This document shows positions 39,394 to 51,462 of a DNA stretch of 64,000 nucleotides, piece by piece. The position numbers and the translations under genes were made by a program. The notes under the pieces are model-generated. The model was not told the origin of the DNA, did no database searches, and was given only the letters and a program-made list of their open reading frames with translations. Position 1 is the stretch's first letter; each line of letters starts with the position of its first letter. The DNA is from Halichondria panicea (taxonomy: Eukaryota; Porifera; Demospongiae; Suberitida; Halichondriidae), in contig NC_087382.1 of NCBI RefSeq assembly GCF_963675165.1, positions 2,046,001 to 2,110,000 of the forward strand. Direction: 5' to 3'.

Positions 39394-42300
39394 TTACTGT
39401 TTCACGACATCGATGACAGTGTGCGTGACTTTGGGTGCATTGTCAGCTGTAGCTTGAGGAGGGGGAGGGGCTGGTCTGTAGTCCTCTATGGTGAGGGGGG
39501 CTAGCACGTCCAGGGCAGGCTCTCTCAGCTGGTCTGGCCTCGTGGCTGGTCGGATGATGGGAGGAGTGATGTAACGATCAGGGTAAGCTTCTTCCATGGC
39601 TCCGTCAGTGTACGGATCACATCTGTCTGCGTTTGTCCAGGTTTCATTGTTCTCCATTTCGTACCTTTCCAGTTTGCGAACTCGTGGAATCCTTTTTCTC
39701 AGTTTGAGTGAGTTTTGCAGAACAGGAACTGTTTTCAACATGTACTCGTAACAATGGTAGCAGACTATCACCACAAACAAAATAAAAGCCACTGCCATTG
39801 AAATGTTGGATATTATGACTTGACTCTCATTGATGTTTCCTATGTAGAGGGTGCCATACGCTAGAATTGCAAGATTGAGGAAAAAGAGTGTTTCCAGTAA
39901 ATCATTGAATCGTATTTTGTACACTGGATAATTCTGCAATTTGAAAACAATCAGTCCAACAGTTATAGATCCAGCTGATAGTACGGGGAGAGAAGTGTCC
40001 AAAGCCAAGGTTGTTATTAGATTATGAGCGATCAAAGAAAATAGGAGCAGTCCCACCCAGTAGCGATGCTTGGGAGTGAATGGAGCATGGTATGCATCCA
40101 TGAAGCCATTGTAGTATGTGTTCTTAGTCCATTTCATGAGCTTCCATTTTGAACAGCGAGGAAGCCATTGTCCAAAGAAGAGCACTACAGTGAACAATAT
40201 ACCAGAAGTGAGGATTATGGCGGCAAAAACAAACCGAGGGACGTGACCGGGAGTGAAATATTGCTCATTGCCGTCATACATCCAAACTATATCACTTGAA
40301 TTGTTGGGAAAATCCAACACCTTGGTTGCGCCCTCAGGATAATCCAAGACCCTGTGTTGCAGTGCAGCAATGATAAACCGCAAGAGTTTGGAATAAGAGA
40401 GTAGGACGAGTGTGCCTAGGGCAGCAACTGGGTTCCTGTTGGAGAGGAGCTTTGCAAATGAGTCAGAGTACTTGCTCAAAATGATTATTAAGAACATCAG
40501 AAGAAACAGGTAAGCAGGAAAGACAATCTGAAGGAGCACTTTTGCTTGAGAGTTCATTCTATCATAAAAGCATGTCTCAATACCTAAGTCAAGATTCACC
40601 CACGATATGAAAACTGTCAAAGGGTTATGAAAAGGTACGAAAATCGACTGATTTGCAGCTAATATATTAGTGTAGAAGATCAGCCCATGGATAGTGCCTG
40701 TTGCTACGGTAATGTTGAAAACGAGAATGAATGCGACTAGTACTATGCCTGCCAGGGCAAACGGGAGTAGCAGGAGAAGGTAAGAGTTTGAGCAGAGTTC
40801 ACATCGTGAAGTACCTAACACAAGACTGAGTCCTGGTTCACATTCTCCACACAAGACACCACTTCGATTGTGGGCACATTGTTCGTCAGGGTTGCTTAGA
40901 CTGATGTTGACTGGTTTTAGTACACAATAGTCAAATGTACAGTTACTAACAACATACCCACTTCCGTTAGTGGTATTAGTCACTCCTATCCATATGTTGT
41001 TATTGCTTTCCAATTTTATGGTACCATTTTTTTCAGAACAGTTTGTTATATGATATTCTTGTTGCAACACTGGATCACAGTCACACTTGCACTCAATTGA
41101 GGACATGATTGGCTTGAGTCCAATAGGGCATTCACACTTTAGAAAAGATATGTTTAGAATTTGTCTTGAAATTCCCAAATTGTTGCATGGACCATCAGCA
41201 TAGAGTTCCAATTGAGCAGAGCTGTCTTGTGAGAATACATTGTACTCTAATTCTGTGCACTGATTGCCAACTTCTTGCTGTGCTTGTCCTTCTTTAAGAC
41301 GATCAACTCTACTGCTCTCAGTTATAACAGAACTGTGAATTATGGCTTTATTCATTGGATTTCCAACTTGGTCTACAGCCATAACACTTATTGTGAATGC
41401 TTGTCCTTTTCTAACTGAAATGGTCTGCTTGGTGGTGTTACACAACTTCACTCTGACAGCCTTTGAAGCTATTGATGAATAACACACAGTATTGTTCAAG
41501 TACTCAAATCCATTGTCTGATGAAGAGAGTTCGGCTGATACATCCACCGTACACCTGTCTAGTAGACCTCCGTAAATATCTGCTCCTGACTGGGAAGCTG
41601 TGTTGTTTGTCAAAAAAGTGTTGCGATAATTGATTGCACTCTTATAACACTTAACTTCTTCATTAAATCCAGTCAAAACTTCGAGCAAAGGTATCACATC
41701 CTTAATAGAATTGTTATAATAACCATAGAGATCTAGAGTTTGAATGAAGCATTCTGTTTGTGTCAGATCTCCTGCAGTAGTTACATCCTCTCCTCTACAC
41801 ACACCACTCTCAGTACTGTCTGCCACAAATATCCCCCCTCCATATTGAGCCGTGTTACTGTAGATTTCTAGTATGACCAGCGTTTTACCAAGCTCTAGCT
41901 CCAAGTCCCGTTTCAGAATATATATCTTAGAACTTTGTCGTAAATAAATTCCACCTCCGCTATTGTTTGCTGAGTTTGACTTGATGTGGATGTGAGCGTG
42001 AGAAAAGGCCTTAATGTTTGAAGCGACTGCATAAATACCTCCTCCATTTTGAGCATCATTTCGATGTATAATACTCACAAACAGTACAGGTTCCATGGAA
42101 TTACATGTACACAGGACAAACTGATGATTAAATATACACCCAGTAGTGACCTTTGAATCAAATTCGATTTCGCTTGAGTATGCATAAATCCCACCACCAT
42201 TTTGTGCTGTGTTATGAGAAATCTCTATGGGATAGTGAACAAAGAGTGTGCTCTCTCTCAGAAACACACCTCCTCCAACAGTAGCAGTATTGTTAGAAAT

Positions 42301-43779
42301 GACCACTCCTTCTGCATTGATATAGATTTGACTCTGGACTGCTCTGATGGCTCCACCCTGCACACCATGATTGCTACTGAGAGTCGTGGGTCCATTGAAC
42401 TCCACTCGACTGCTTAGAGCATACACAGGGTTTATATTATTGCTAACGGTGTTAACTCCCGTAAATGACAAGTTAGAATACACTGCGTAAATGATATTTT
42501 CACCCTCTAAATTGTCAAATATGCTTGTATTAGTAATTATCAAACTTGACATAAGAAGCGCAATCACTCCATCTTGTTGGGTGGCTCTGTTGTTTGTGAG
42601 CAGAGAGTCGAAAATGATCACAGTGCCATCAACAACATAAAACACTGCACCAGCGTCAGCACTGTTATTTTTAATCACGACTTTGGAGATGGATATAGTT
42701 CCAATCAATGCCAAAATCGCTCCACCAGTGCTAGTTCCTCCATTACCAACTACAGCTTCATTGTCCGTTATATTACAGCTCAAGATAGATGCATCACCCA
42801 TGTAAAGTGCAATCGCTCCACCAAAGGCTGCCTTGTTGTTTGTTAGCTCGCTATCGGATAGTAGTAACTCTCCAGTCAAAATCGAAATCGCTCCACCTGC
42901 TGTTTCAGCACTGTTGTACGCTAGCTCACTGTCGGAGATTGAGACACTCCCAAACCAGATGTTAATTGCTCCACCGTCGTCAAGGATAGCACTATTGTTT
43001 AGTAGCGCACAGTTGGAAATGAACAAGTTACTTTTGTAGGCGATAGATCTAATTGCTCCACCTCTTACATTAGCGATATTATTTGTAAAGTTGCTCCAAC
43101 TGATAGTCACATTTGCAGAGACCACAAACACTGCTCCACCATATGTAGCAGTATTAGAATCGAACCTTGAACCATTAATAACAGTTTGATTTGATTCAAT
43201 GTTCACTGCACCGCCAACGTTACTGAAGAAGTCACTCTTTTCAATGTACACATTATCAGCTTCAACCATCAATGCTCTGTCAGTGCTAGTGTTGTTCACA
43301 AAGAGAACTTGTTTAATCGTCACAGTTACCGTACGAGTGATCCAGAGTGTACAAGCTTCCAACTTTAGCAATTTCAAGTCTACCAAATAGCATTGAGAAA
43401 TGTTCATGTAGCCTGAACTACTTTCATCACCTGCTCCAGTGAAATGCAAACCTTCAATACTCAATGCACTGATATTAGATAACTGCACTCTACCAGAATT
43501 GTTCAAACTGATGGTGGCATTTTGGCCAGCAATAATCACCTCTGTGAAATTACAAATGTAAAGGATTTCACTCAATAAATTATCTCCAGGTAGAAAGCTC
43601 AAGGTGAGATTGTCTCCACCAGACAACAGGTCTGTTTGAACAAGCTGCTCGAGAGTGAAACAAGTTCCATTTCGATAGTCATTACACGAGTCGGTTGAAT
43701 CCACTGGCACAATGTGATAGTGCTCACTCCTGGTAACAGTAGCTAGGGTCAGTAGCAGCACCAACCAGGTGCAGTGCAT
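39394..43779 (-). CDS. Gene D: giant Pmp-repeat beta-helix, multi-pass membrane protein (1461 aa), intact
   Basis: A second complete intronless member of the family in gene A. The signal peptide (ending TVTRSEHYH), the GGAI/FxxN rung array, the Cys-rich CGECEPGLSLVLGTSRCELC segment, some eight membrane segments and the tail ending DVVKQ are all present. Compared with A it lacks one ~30-residue rung of the ISDSELAYNSA type and is longer in the cytosolic tail (RYITPPIIRPATRPDQ). The N-terminal third is nearly identical to C and the tail to B. Function unknown; a surface receptor is inference. It converges on exon copy 4, with about 770 bp between their stop codons. Confidence 0.88.
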   Translation of the reverse strand: MHCTWLVLLLTLATVTRSEHYHIVPVDSTDSCNDYRNGTCFTLEQLVQTDLLSGGDNLTLSFLPGDNLLSEILYICNFTEVIIAGQNATISLNNSGRVQLSNISALSIEGLHFTGAGDESSSGYMNISQCYLVDLKLLKLEACTLWITRTVTVTIKQVLFVNNTSTDRALMVEADNVYIEKSDFFSNVGGAVNIESNQTVINGSRFDSNTATYGGAVFVVSANVTISWSNFTNNIANVRGGAIRSIAYKSNLFISNCALLNNSAILDDGGAINIWFGSVSISDSELAYNSAETAGGAISILTGELLLSDSELTNNKAAFGGAIALYMGDASILSCNITDNEAVVGNGGTSTGGAILALIGTISISKVVIKNNSADAGAVFYVVDGTVIIFDSLLTNNRATQQDGVIALLMSSLIITNTSIFDNLEGENIIYAVYSNLSFTGVNTVSNNINPVYALSSRVEFNGPTTLSSNHGVQGGAIRAVQSQIYINAEGVVISNNTATVGGGVFLRESTLFVHYPIEISHNTAQNGGGIYAYSSEIEFDSKVTTGCIFNHQFVLCTCNSMEPVLFVSIIHRNDAQNGGGIYAVASNIKAFSHAHIHIKSNSANNSGGGIYLRQSSKIYILKRDLELELGKTLVILEIYSNTAQYGGGIFVADSTESGVCRGEDVTTAGDLTQTECFIQTLDLYGYYNNSIKDVIPLLEVLTGFNEEVKCYKSAINYRNTFLTNNTASQSGADIYGGLLDRCTVDVSAELSSSDNGFEYLNNTVCYSSIASKAVRVKLCNTTKQTISVRKGQAFTISVMAVDQVGNPMNKAIIHSSVITESSRVDRLKEGQAQQEVGNQCTELEYNVFSQDSSAQLELYADGPCNNLGISRQILNISFLKCECPIGLKPIMSSIECKCDCDPVLQQEYHITNCSEKNGTIKLESNNNIWIGVTNTTNGSGYVVSNCTFDYCVLKPVNISLSNPDEQCAHNRSGVLCGECEPGLSLVLGTSRCELCSNSYLLLLLPFALAGIVLVAFILVFNITVATGTIHGLIFYTNILAANQSIFVPFHNPLTVFISWVNLDLGIETCFYDRMNSQAKVLLQIVFPAYLFLLMFLIIILSKYSDSFAKLLSNRNPVAALGTLVLLSYSKLLRFIIAALQHRVLDYPEGATKVLDFPNNSSDIVWMYDGNEQYFTPGHVPRFVFAAIILTSGILFTVVLFFGQWLPRCSKWKLMKWTKNTYYNGFMDAYHAPFTPKHRYWVGLLLFSLIAHNLITTLALDTSLPVLSAGSITVGLIVFKLQNYPVYKIRFNDLLETLFFLNLAILAYGTLYIGNINESQVIISNISMAVAFILFVVIVCYHCYEYMLKTVPVLQNSLKLRKRIPRVRKLERYEMENNETWTNADRCDPYTDGAMEEAYPDRYITPPIIRPATRPDQLREPALDVLAPLTIEDYRPAPPPPQATADNAPKVTHTVIDVVKQ

Positions 43780-44958
43780 GTTCTCTCCAATACTATAAGA
43801 TTACAAGTATATTTAATTGCAGAACTATATAGTACTATTGCTGCTTCTATATTGATATCAAAACTTAAAGCGGGTATATGGAGTAGAATAAGGTATTATG
43901 AGACGAAACCAGTTATGAGACAGCTGCAGGAATGCTTCAGCTATTCCGGCATTTAATTATAGTAATAACACTCCCACTCTATATGTTTCCAAAACAAATT
44001 TGGAGTTGGATGCTGTGTTGACAGAGATACCACAATAGTTTGTTTAAGTCCGAATTTAATTGGAAAAAACATGGGTGCCAAATGTTTTGTAGTAGGTATC
44101 TGTTAAAACAAGAGTAACTAATCGCTACACAGCAAAAATACATATGTTATATGAGATGCATCATCGGAATTTAGTGTTGAAATGACAGAAATTTATGTCA
44201 TTTCTATATACATGAGATTTCAAAAGATGCGTTTCATTTATGTTACTGTAAACGAATGTGTTTTTACTGTGTATATTTTATATATAACAAGGCTTCAGAT
44301 ATGCTGTTAGACTAGCCAATTAGCGTTAAAATTAGCAATGGTGTCTCATAATACCTGAAACACTTTGAACACTAAATGCTAGCATTAGTTGCAAACAAAG
44401 TACTGTCACTATATTTTTTTTGCTTGCATGCAAAGCCTATTGACCATATAGTAGTTAGTGAACAGGCTATTTAGCTCCCTCAAGATTACTGCAAGACAGG
44501 TGGTCAGAAACATTTAGATGTCTCATAATACCCTCTTACACCCTATACTATAGTTGTCTATAGATCTAGACATGTGGAACAAGATAATAGCCACCAGCAA
44601 TTTAATTGATAAGGCTCAATTACACAAGTTTGCAGTGTTAACTTACCTAATGGATATAAGCTTATAATTTCCTTTTTAGCTTTAATACAAGATCCCAACA
44701 CAGTCTTACACACACATGTGAATACAGCAGTGGAGTAGAGAGGTACAGGACTATATAGATCTATAGGTGTCTTCCACAGGCCATACAGACAGTTTATAAA
44801 CTGTACTATAGCTAGAAATTGTAAATAGCTGTAAAAATACCTTCTGCGGATAACATTTCTGCGTTTATACTCATTCATTCGCAGAATTCGAAGAATTTTG
44901 GGCCGCAGAAATTTCTCAAGGGCGTATAAAAGAAGAGAAGGCATGCAATAGCAAAAGA
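43780..44958. other. 5' flank of gene D
   Basis: Near-identical to 34155-35280 and similar to 13290-14458. No coding sequence seen. Confidence 0.55.
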
Positions 44959-45081
44959 GCAGAGTTCAAACGTGGGCGGATGAATGTGCATTGAATGTGC
45001 ATGAAATATTAAAAATAGAAATTTCTATTTTTAGCACTCATGCAAATTCCTACGTTTATCCGCCCACGTTTGAACTCTGCT
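44959..45081. repeat. Foldback element, unit 4 copy
   Basis: Same element as 14459-14577, with a short extra segment (CCTACGTTTA) in the right arm. Confidence 0.85.
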
Positions 45082-45091
45082 AGCTACGTGT

Positions 45092-45143
45092 TAGCCTCAA
45101 GACCAGGCCGATTAAAATTTTAATCGGCCTGGTCTCGAGGCTA
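45092..45143. mobile_element. 52-bp hairpin element, unit 4 copy
   Basis: The same insertion as 14588-14639, with the same GCTACGTGT flanks, so it predates the duplication. It lies 14 bp from the left end of the 7-kb element. Confidence 0.85.
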
Positions 45144-46257
45144 GCTACGTGTAGGCCTAGACTCGCAAGCCACTCCCTTTTCTCTGATTGGACGGGGGCG
45201 GGAGAAAAGGGACTGGTGACTCTGGGCTACAGCTTGTGTAAATCAGGAATGCTATTAAATATTAATGTCACATGCAAATTATCCAATTAGCGTCAAAAGC
45301 TAAAGACACACAGAAGACAAGTATACAGATAGAATGGTGATATTAACAGGAAGGTTTCCATATGCTGACTTGGCACTTTCGAATTATGATCACCCTCTAT
45401 ATATTTTCTTGTGCTATCAGGAGCACAAGAGAGTGCTCCCTGGCCCTCTGGAGTGCCCCTGGTGCTATCAAGAGCCTTATAAATTTATTGTATGTAAGCC
45501 AATCCTATTAAATACATCATGGCTGAGTTAGTGGTTCATAATTATGGTTTCAGTGTTGATCATAATTATTGCATGTTGGAGGAGGCATGCATAAACATTT
45601 GAAACACATGCTTTGCTTCCAAGTTTCATTGATTATACCAGTCATGGTACAGAGACTATTAATGCACATTTGATGTAAAACTTGTAACAGAAATTATGTT
45701 CAGGGAAGTGAAGTGAAGTGAAAAGTTATCATGTTATAGTGAGGCTGCATGTATCCCACGTTTCTTCCTCTGGAAACTCTCAGCTGAAAACTCTCAGCTG
45801 AAAAGTGATAGTAATTGTTATTAGAATAAAATAAAAAGCTGCTTACTTTTTTATTGAGATGCATCACTGGCAGCCATAACCCTTCTGTCCAACCCTATAT
45901 AGCGATAGACAAAGACATTCGGCTATATAGGATAGTCATACCACGCTCCAAACAGGTATAAACCAAGAAGATGCTCACGAGTTCATGCTGGCAATTCTTG
46001 ACATAATCAACAGCCACCTACATACAGTACAGTACTACCTGTAGTTGGTTGTATAGAAGCAGGTATTGATAAAGTCAGACTGAGGTTCCTCCTTTTTATA
46101 TACCTTTTACCTTCTTACAAGTAGATGAGTCTAGTCCACAGTATAGTGTAGATCTATATGCATGAGTCTAGTCTCTGGAAGAATCATTGACATGAGCTCT
46201 GCCTCACTAGAACCATAGATTGAAGAGTTGCTAGAACTACATGTAGCTAGCTAGCTA

Positions 46258-47117
46258 GAGTAAGTAACCTATCTTCGCCAGACACCTATAATCGGCGGCT
46301 ATTGCACGAAGCACAAGACAATTTTGCACAAAACTAACTACATGGATCTACAGATGGGTAAGAAAGTAACAGCTCCCCAAAATTTAGAAAGAATAACTTG
46401 CTTGCGGAGGGAATGGTGGTCATGAGAAATGAGCTGCCGAATGTATCGATAATCGTCAGTGAGACATTTATCTCCGTCTTTGCACGCTTACCAAGCACTG
46501 AAACTACCAACACTAAACAATGCTTCTTGGCACAACTCTAACTAGTGAGCACTACTTGCAGGCAAAGCAGCGTTAGCTGCAGATCGAGCCCCACCCAGCT
46601 AGGCATGACGAAAATTTTGCAAAAAATAGTGCTGATTCAGCAATAATTGTGCACATATCTTAAGGGCGGCCTGAAATCGAGGCTAATCCCAGTTTAATTT
46701 GCCACAATTATTGCTGAATGTGCACAATTATTGCTGAATCAGCATTATTTTCTGCAAAATTTTCGTCATGCCTAGCTGGGTGGGGCTCGATCTGCAGCTA
46801 ACGCTGCTTTGCCTGCAAGTAGTGCTCACTAGTTAGAGTTGTGCCAAGAAGCATTGTTTAGTGTTGGTAGTTTCAGTGCTTGGTAAGCGTGCAAAGACGG
46901 AGATAAGTGTCTCACTGACGATTATCGATACATTCGGCAGCTCACTTCTCATGACCACCATTCCGTCCGCAAGCAAGTTATTCTTTCCAAATTTTGGGGA
47001 GCTGTTACTTTCTTACCCATCTGTAGATCCATGTAGTTAGTTTTGTGCAAAATTGTCTTGTGCTTCGTGCAATAGCCGCCGATTATAGGTGCCTGGCGAA
47101 GATGGGTTACTTACTCT
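46258..47117. mobile_element. Long palindromic foldback with ~400-bp arms
   Basis: The left arm (46258 to ~46655) and right arm (~46720 to 47117) are >95% inverted copies, ending AGAGTAAGTAACC / GGTTACTTACTCT. The centre is ~60 bp. No clear flanking duplication. The right arm occurs again at 51067-51462. Confidence 0.88.
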
Positions 47118-47580
47118 ACCTAGTTTTGCTTACTTGGAATGCCATTGCAGCCTTTTCAGAAGAGCACGTAGCCAAACTTGTTTTTACCGAGTGTTGCTAC
47201 TCTACTTAGTAGTTAGCTCTGCACTAAAACGCTAGCTATTGGTAGCTGCAAGAGTGAGAAGAGAGCTGCAAGGCTCTGCTAATGCAGCCATTTATTTTAG
47301 ACTTGAACTTTTGGCATAGATCGTTTTAATAATAATAATGGTCGATCATTACCCACTCTGTGAGTTTTTGCATGCAGCAAAATTATTAGTAGCTTTATGT
47401 TATGTAGCTTTGGCATCTTCACCGAGGCATCAGCACCTGCGGTGCTTTCATTTTAATAGTGGCAGAATTTCATGTTAAACCTTTGTTGTCAAATAAAAAC
47501 GAGCAAAGGCTAAGAAGCTTGTGACTGGGTCTGCTTACCTGGATGCTCTAGCACTGCGTTTACAGCATGGGTAGCCGGGT

Positions 47581-47694
47581 CAGGTGGCATATACGGCACC
47601 GGATGTAATTTTGAAGGGGGAGGGGTTCGGGTTAGCTTAGGGAAAATAACAAAAATTAGGGCGTGTCCACATCCGGTGCCGTATATGCCACCTG
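47581..47694. repeat. Short foldback
   Basis: Arms CAGGTGGCATATACGGCACC and inverse GGTGCCGTATATGCCACCTG are separated by ~60 bp, with GGGTAGCC on both sides. Confidence 0.85.
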
Positions 47695-47862
47695 ATCGGG
47701 TAGCCTCCATAGCGGCAGCTTTCGGTGTTAAAGCTTCGTTGTCTATAGATTTAATAAAAGCGAGCAAAATGTAGCTTGAACAGAACTTGCACATGCGTTA
47801 CTTATAACTGAAGTGATCCTGTACCAAGAACGATGGAACAGGGTCACTAAAGTAGAAGTTAT

Positions 47863-47997
47863 AGTTAAACAATGGCCTCCAGTGGTATTGATTTACACGC
47901 GAGAGTAATCAGATAAACCAACTCGGCTGCGCCTCGTGGTTTATCAGATTACTCTCGCGTGTAAAGCAAATATACCACGAGAGGCCATAGTTTAACT
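47863..47997. repeat. Foldback hairpin with CG-rich loop
   Basis: Arms TTACACGCGAGAGTAATC / GATTACTCTCGCGTGTAA and outer AGTTAAAC / GTTTAACT surround a loop ACTCGGCTGCGCCTCGTGG. The loop resembles that of the hairpin at 25319-25424. Confidence 0.85.
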
Positions 47998-48669
47998 GTC
48001 TTGTACTATGTACTACTATGTTTAGCTACTTCCTGTCATGCTTCTTCAATGAATATGCTTATAACTACTGTTTGACGTCACTGTTGCTATAGCTATGCAA
48101 TGAATTTGCTATCTTTTTAAAAAGCGATGGCTGATTCAAGCAAGCGTCTATGATTCAAGCAAGCAATTGTGAAGGCTGTGTTTCTGCATCTTTATAGAAG
48201 GCACTTCAAGAAAGTACACTGGTGCTACTTGTCTACAAAGAGTGCAAATGTACCCCAAAATATCATTCCACAAGCCTACTGTACTGGCCCAGTGCAGTGC
48301 AGTGCAGTCTCTTTAGTCTGAGAAACACTTGGCAGTCTGGACCCTTCTTACTGCTCCTGGTCCCATGCAGCAATGTAATAAGCAGGTTGTGACAACCAAT
48401 GTTGAAAGTTGAAAAAAAGCAACACAAACAAACCAGTATCGTTAGATTCACGGAGTTCTTCCAAATTTGCCTCCTTTTTGGAACTATTCATCGCTCGAAC
48501 TTGGCTCTTTTTATGTTGACTAAAATCATTAGTAGTCTGTTTTGTATTAAATTCTCTCTAGCTCTAATATTGATTGAATTGAGTAGTGTGTCATTGTTTT
48601 AATTGAAACAGTGTGTCAATTTTGTTGCAAAGGTGGGATACTGTATTCAGTTCTAGCTGTACATGTAGT

Positions 48670-48740
48670 TTGACCACAAGCCATGGTATATGGCAGTTAT
48701 ACACTAGGGTATAACTGCCATATACCATGGCTGTGGTCAG
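48670..48740. repeat. Palindromic hairpin
   Basis: Arms GCCATGGTATATGGCAGTTA / TAACTGCCATATACCATGGC, extended by TGACCACA / TGTGGTCA, with a ~10-bp loop. Confidence 0.88.
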
Positions 48741-49060
48741 ACAGGTTGTATAATAAGTAGTATAAACTACAACTGAAGCCTTTGATCTTTGGTGCAACCA
48801 TAGTACAAAGCTGTATATACCAAGAACAATGGAACAGGGTCACTAAAGCAGAAAGCTTGAATTTATAGCTCCTGCTTTTAGCTGACTGGGATCTAGGACC
48901 TGGAGCCATACTTCTCTGAGACTCCAGGCTTCTTTGCTGTGATCCTAATCCACAGTGCATATAGTACCACTACCTGTTCTCAAATGTTTCAGCATGCCTC
49001 CAGTCTGGTTTAGTTTTATTGTTCCTTAGTTGCTGTGCAAGTCATACGTGATACCAACAT

Positions 49061-49457
49061 CAGGGGCGTAGGGAGGGGGAGGGCTTTGGGGGCTGGAGCC
49101 CCCCCTTTCTCTGCAAAAACTACACTAAGAGCCCCACCTTCTCTGATGAGTCTTCAGCCTGGGAATTACTGGTATAGATTAGTGGCAGACAAACAGCATG
49201 TCCAAGAGCTAGCTATACCATACTAGTAACTTTGATTCTTTAGTGCAACAGAACTAAGCTAGCTAGCTACGGCTAGCTAGCTAGCTTTAGCAGTATTATT
49301 AATTGAAGCAAGGTGTGGCTATTTCTTGCACATGCGCAATGAGTCATTAATTAGGGGGTGTGGCTCCTGGTCACCGGAATTTTCGCGCTCCGCGCCAAGT
49401 AGTTTCTGGCGCGAACAGCTCAGCCCCCCGTTCCTCAAATTCCTGCCTACGCCCCTG
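49061..49457. mobile_element. 397-bp MITE, CAGGGGCGT termini, 5-bp target duplication
   Basis: Inverted ends CAGGGGCGTAGG / CCTACGCCCCTG are flanked by AACAT at 49056-49060 and 49458-49462. This is the same family as 15747-16519 (shared ends, 5-bp duplication, and an internal GGCTTTGGGGGCT motif). No coding capacity. Confidence 0.85.
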
Positions 49458-50553
49458 AACATCACTATATGCACTGCATTATATCTGGTTTCTTTATAAT
49501 CATGTCACCAGCCGAGGGTTTGCACTTTAGTGCTCTAGTTATGTATGTAGAGAATGTATATTGTAGATGTGCATAAAACGTCATCATCAACCCACTTATA
49601 CCATAAAACCACACCTACATGATGTCATGGATTAGCAGCTGAGCAGCTATCTACTATATAGTGGGCTTGGCAACTACACATGCACATGCATGCACTGCAG
49701 TTGCCAGACCCTTCTTCGAGTGAAGGGGCGTGGCTTGCGTTGTGACCATGTGGCCGGTTATATAATTGTACGTGACTATCAATTTGTAATGTAACAAAAC
49801 CACACCTTGAAAAGTATAATCACCTTCTGATAAAATTAATACCCACTATTTTTAAATACATGGACATAATTATTATAATCATCAGACCTGCCAACCTCAA
49901 ATACTTTTGGTAAAATTAAAGATTGTGCTTGAAATCAGCTTGATCAATTAAAAAACTCTTCCAATACATGTATAAAAAAGTCTGCCAGGTAGAGATGATA
50001 ATTTTCTGTTGATACCCATGCATGGACATATATAAATACCCTGGACATAAAAAAATTATATATTAACCCATAAATACCTATATATGGACATTTATAAATA
50101 TAATCATAGTCTGACTTTTACACTGTTTTGAGACAAACAGCATGCACCTCATACATGCATAATAGTACTTGTTGCCCAGTGAGTGGGCAGATCAAAGCAA
50201 TCTAGTGCTCAGTATATGGCATGTTGCATCACTACCATGCATAGCAACCATATATTGCACTGCATTATATGGCATAACGGCATAACACTGTCCTCTCACT
50301 AACAAGGCCATATAAGCATCGTTCTTCTCACTGTCTAGCTGCCCTAGAACCTTGCTGAGGTTGTACTACAAGATCTTGTAGCCATTATCAAACAATCACT
50401 TTTCTTTTTACAGTACTGCACGAAGCGTACCTCGAGGCAGAATATTAAATATACCTTCTTCTTTATCTTTCTTGCCTCCAGTTTTGGAGAGTAGCCCAAA
50501 GGGCAGACGAAAGTTCAGAATTAATAATTATTGTCACGAGATGAGCTCCACCC

Positions 50554-50866
50554 TCAGGTAGAGTTTATTGTTAGAATTTCACTGCGGATTTGACACAAAC
50601 TGTGGATATAGTGTAGGATCCATTCCTGCGCATGGGCATCTGAAGGCCAAACAAGACCAAGCAGCAGACCACAGAGGCCCTTAGTGATATGAGCTCTCAT
50701 GCTAACCAGAGCAACTGCTATGAGAGCCTTCCTAGGTGAGGAGAGAGCTAGGCAGGTTGACAAGAAGTGGGAGGGTGATTCATCTTCTAGGTTGCAGAGT
50801 TTGCAAATTGCATCACCCAGTGCGGCATTTGTTGTCCTGTATCTATAAACCTTGATACGTCTAGTT
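50554..50866 (-). pseudogene. C-terminal fragment of a non-LTR retrotransposon ORF2
   Basis: Open minus-strand frame running from the gap to 50554. It reads YRTTNAALGDAICKLCNLED, then SHFLSTCLALSS. The CX2C...HX4C zinc-knuckle after the reverse transcriptase is typical of LINE ORF2 proteins. The upstream part is cut by the assembly gap. Confidence 0.65.
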
Positions 50867-51066
50867 NNNNNNNNNNNNNNNNNNNNNNNNNNNNNNNNNN
50901 NNNNNNNNNNNNNNNNNNNNNNNNNNNNNNNNNNNNNNNNNNNNNNNNNNNNNNNNNNNNNNNNNNNNNNNNNNNNNNNNNNNNNNNNNNNNNNNNNNNN
51001 NNNNNNNNNNNNNNNNNNNNNNNNNNNNNNNNNNNNNNNNNNNNNNNNNNNNNNNNNNNNNNNNNN
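50867..51066. other. Assembly gap (200 N)
   Basis: A run of exactly 200 N. The sequence right after it is the right arm of the long palindrome at 46258-47117, so the missing part probably includes the left arm and centre of a second foldback. Confidence 0.95.
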
Positions 51067-51462
51067 ACAATTATTGCTGAATCAGCACTATTTTTTGCAA
51101 AATTTTCGTCATGCCTAGCTGGGTGGGGCTCGATCTGCAGCTAACGCTGCTTTGCCTGCAAGTAGTGCTCACTAGTTAGAGTTGTGCCAAGAAGCATTGT
51201 TTAGTGTTGGTAGTTTCAGTGCTTGGTAAGCGTGCAAAGACGGAGATAAATGTCTCACTGACGATTATCGATACATTCGGCAGCTCATTTCTCATGACCA
51301 CCATTCCGTCCGCAAGCAAGTTATTCTTTCCAAATTTTGGGGAGCTGTTACTTTCTTACCCATCTGTAGATCCATGTAGTTAGTTTTGTGCAAAATTGTC
51401 TTGTGCTTCGTGCAATAGCCGCCGATTATAGGTGTCTGGCGAAGATAGGTTACTTACTCTAG
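51067..51462. mobile_element. Right arm of a second long foldback, truncated by the gap
   Basis: Nearly identical to 46722-47117, starting ACAATTATTGCTGAATCAGC and ending GGTTACTTACTCT. Its partner arm is not visible. Confidence 0.85.
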
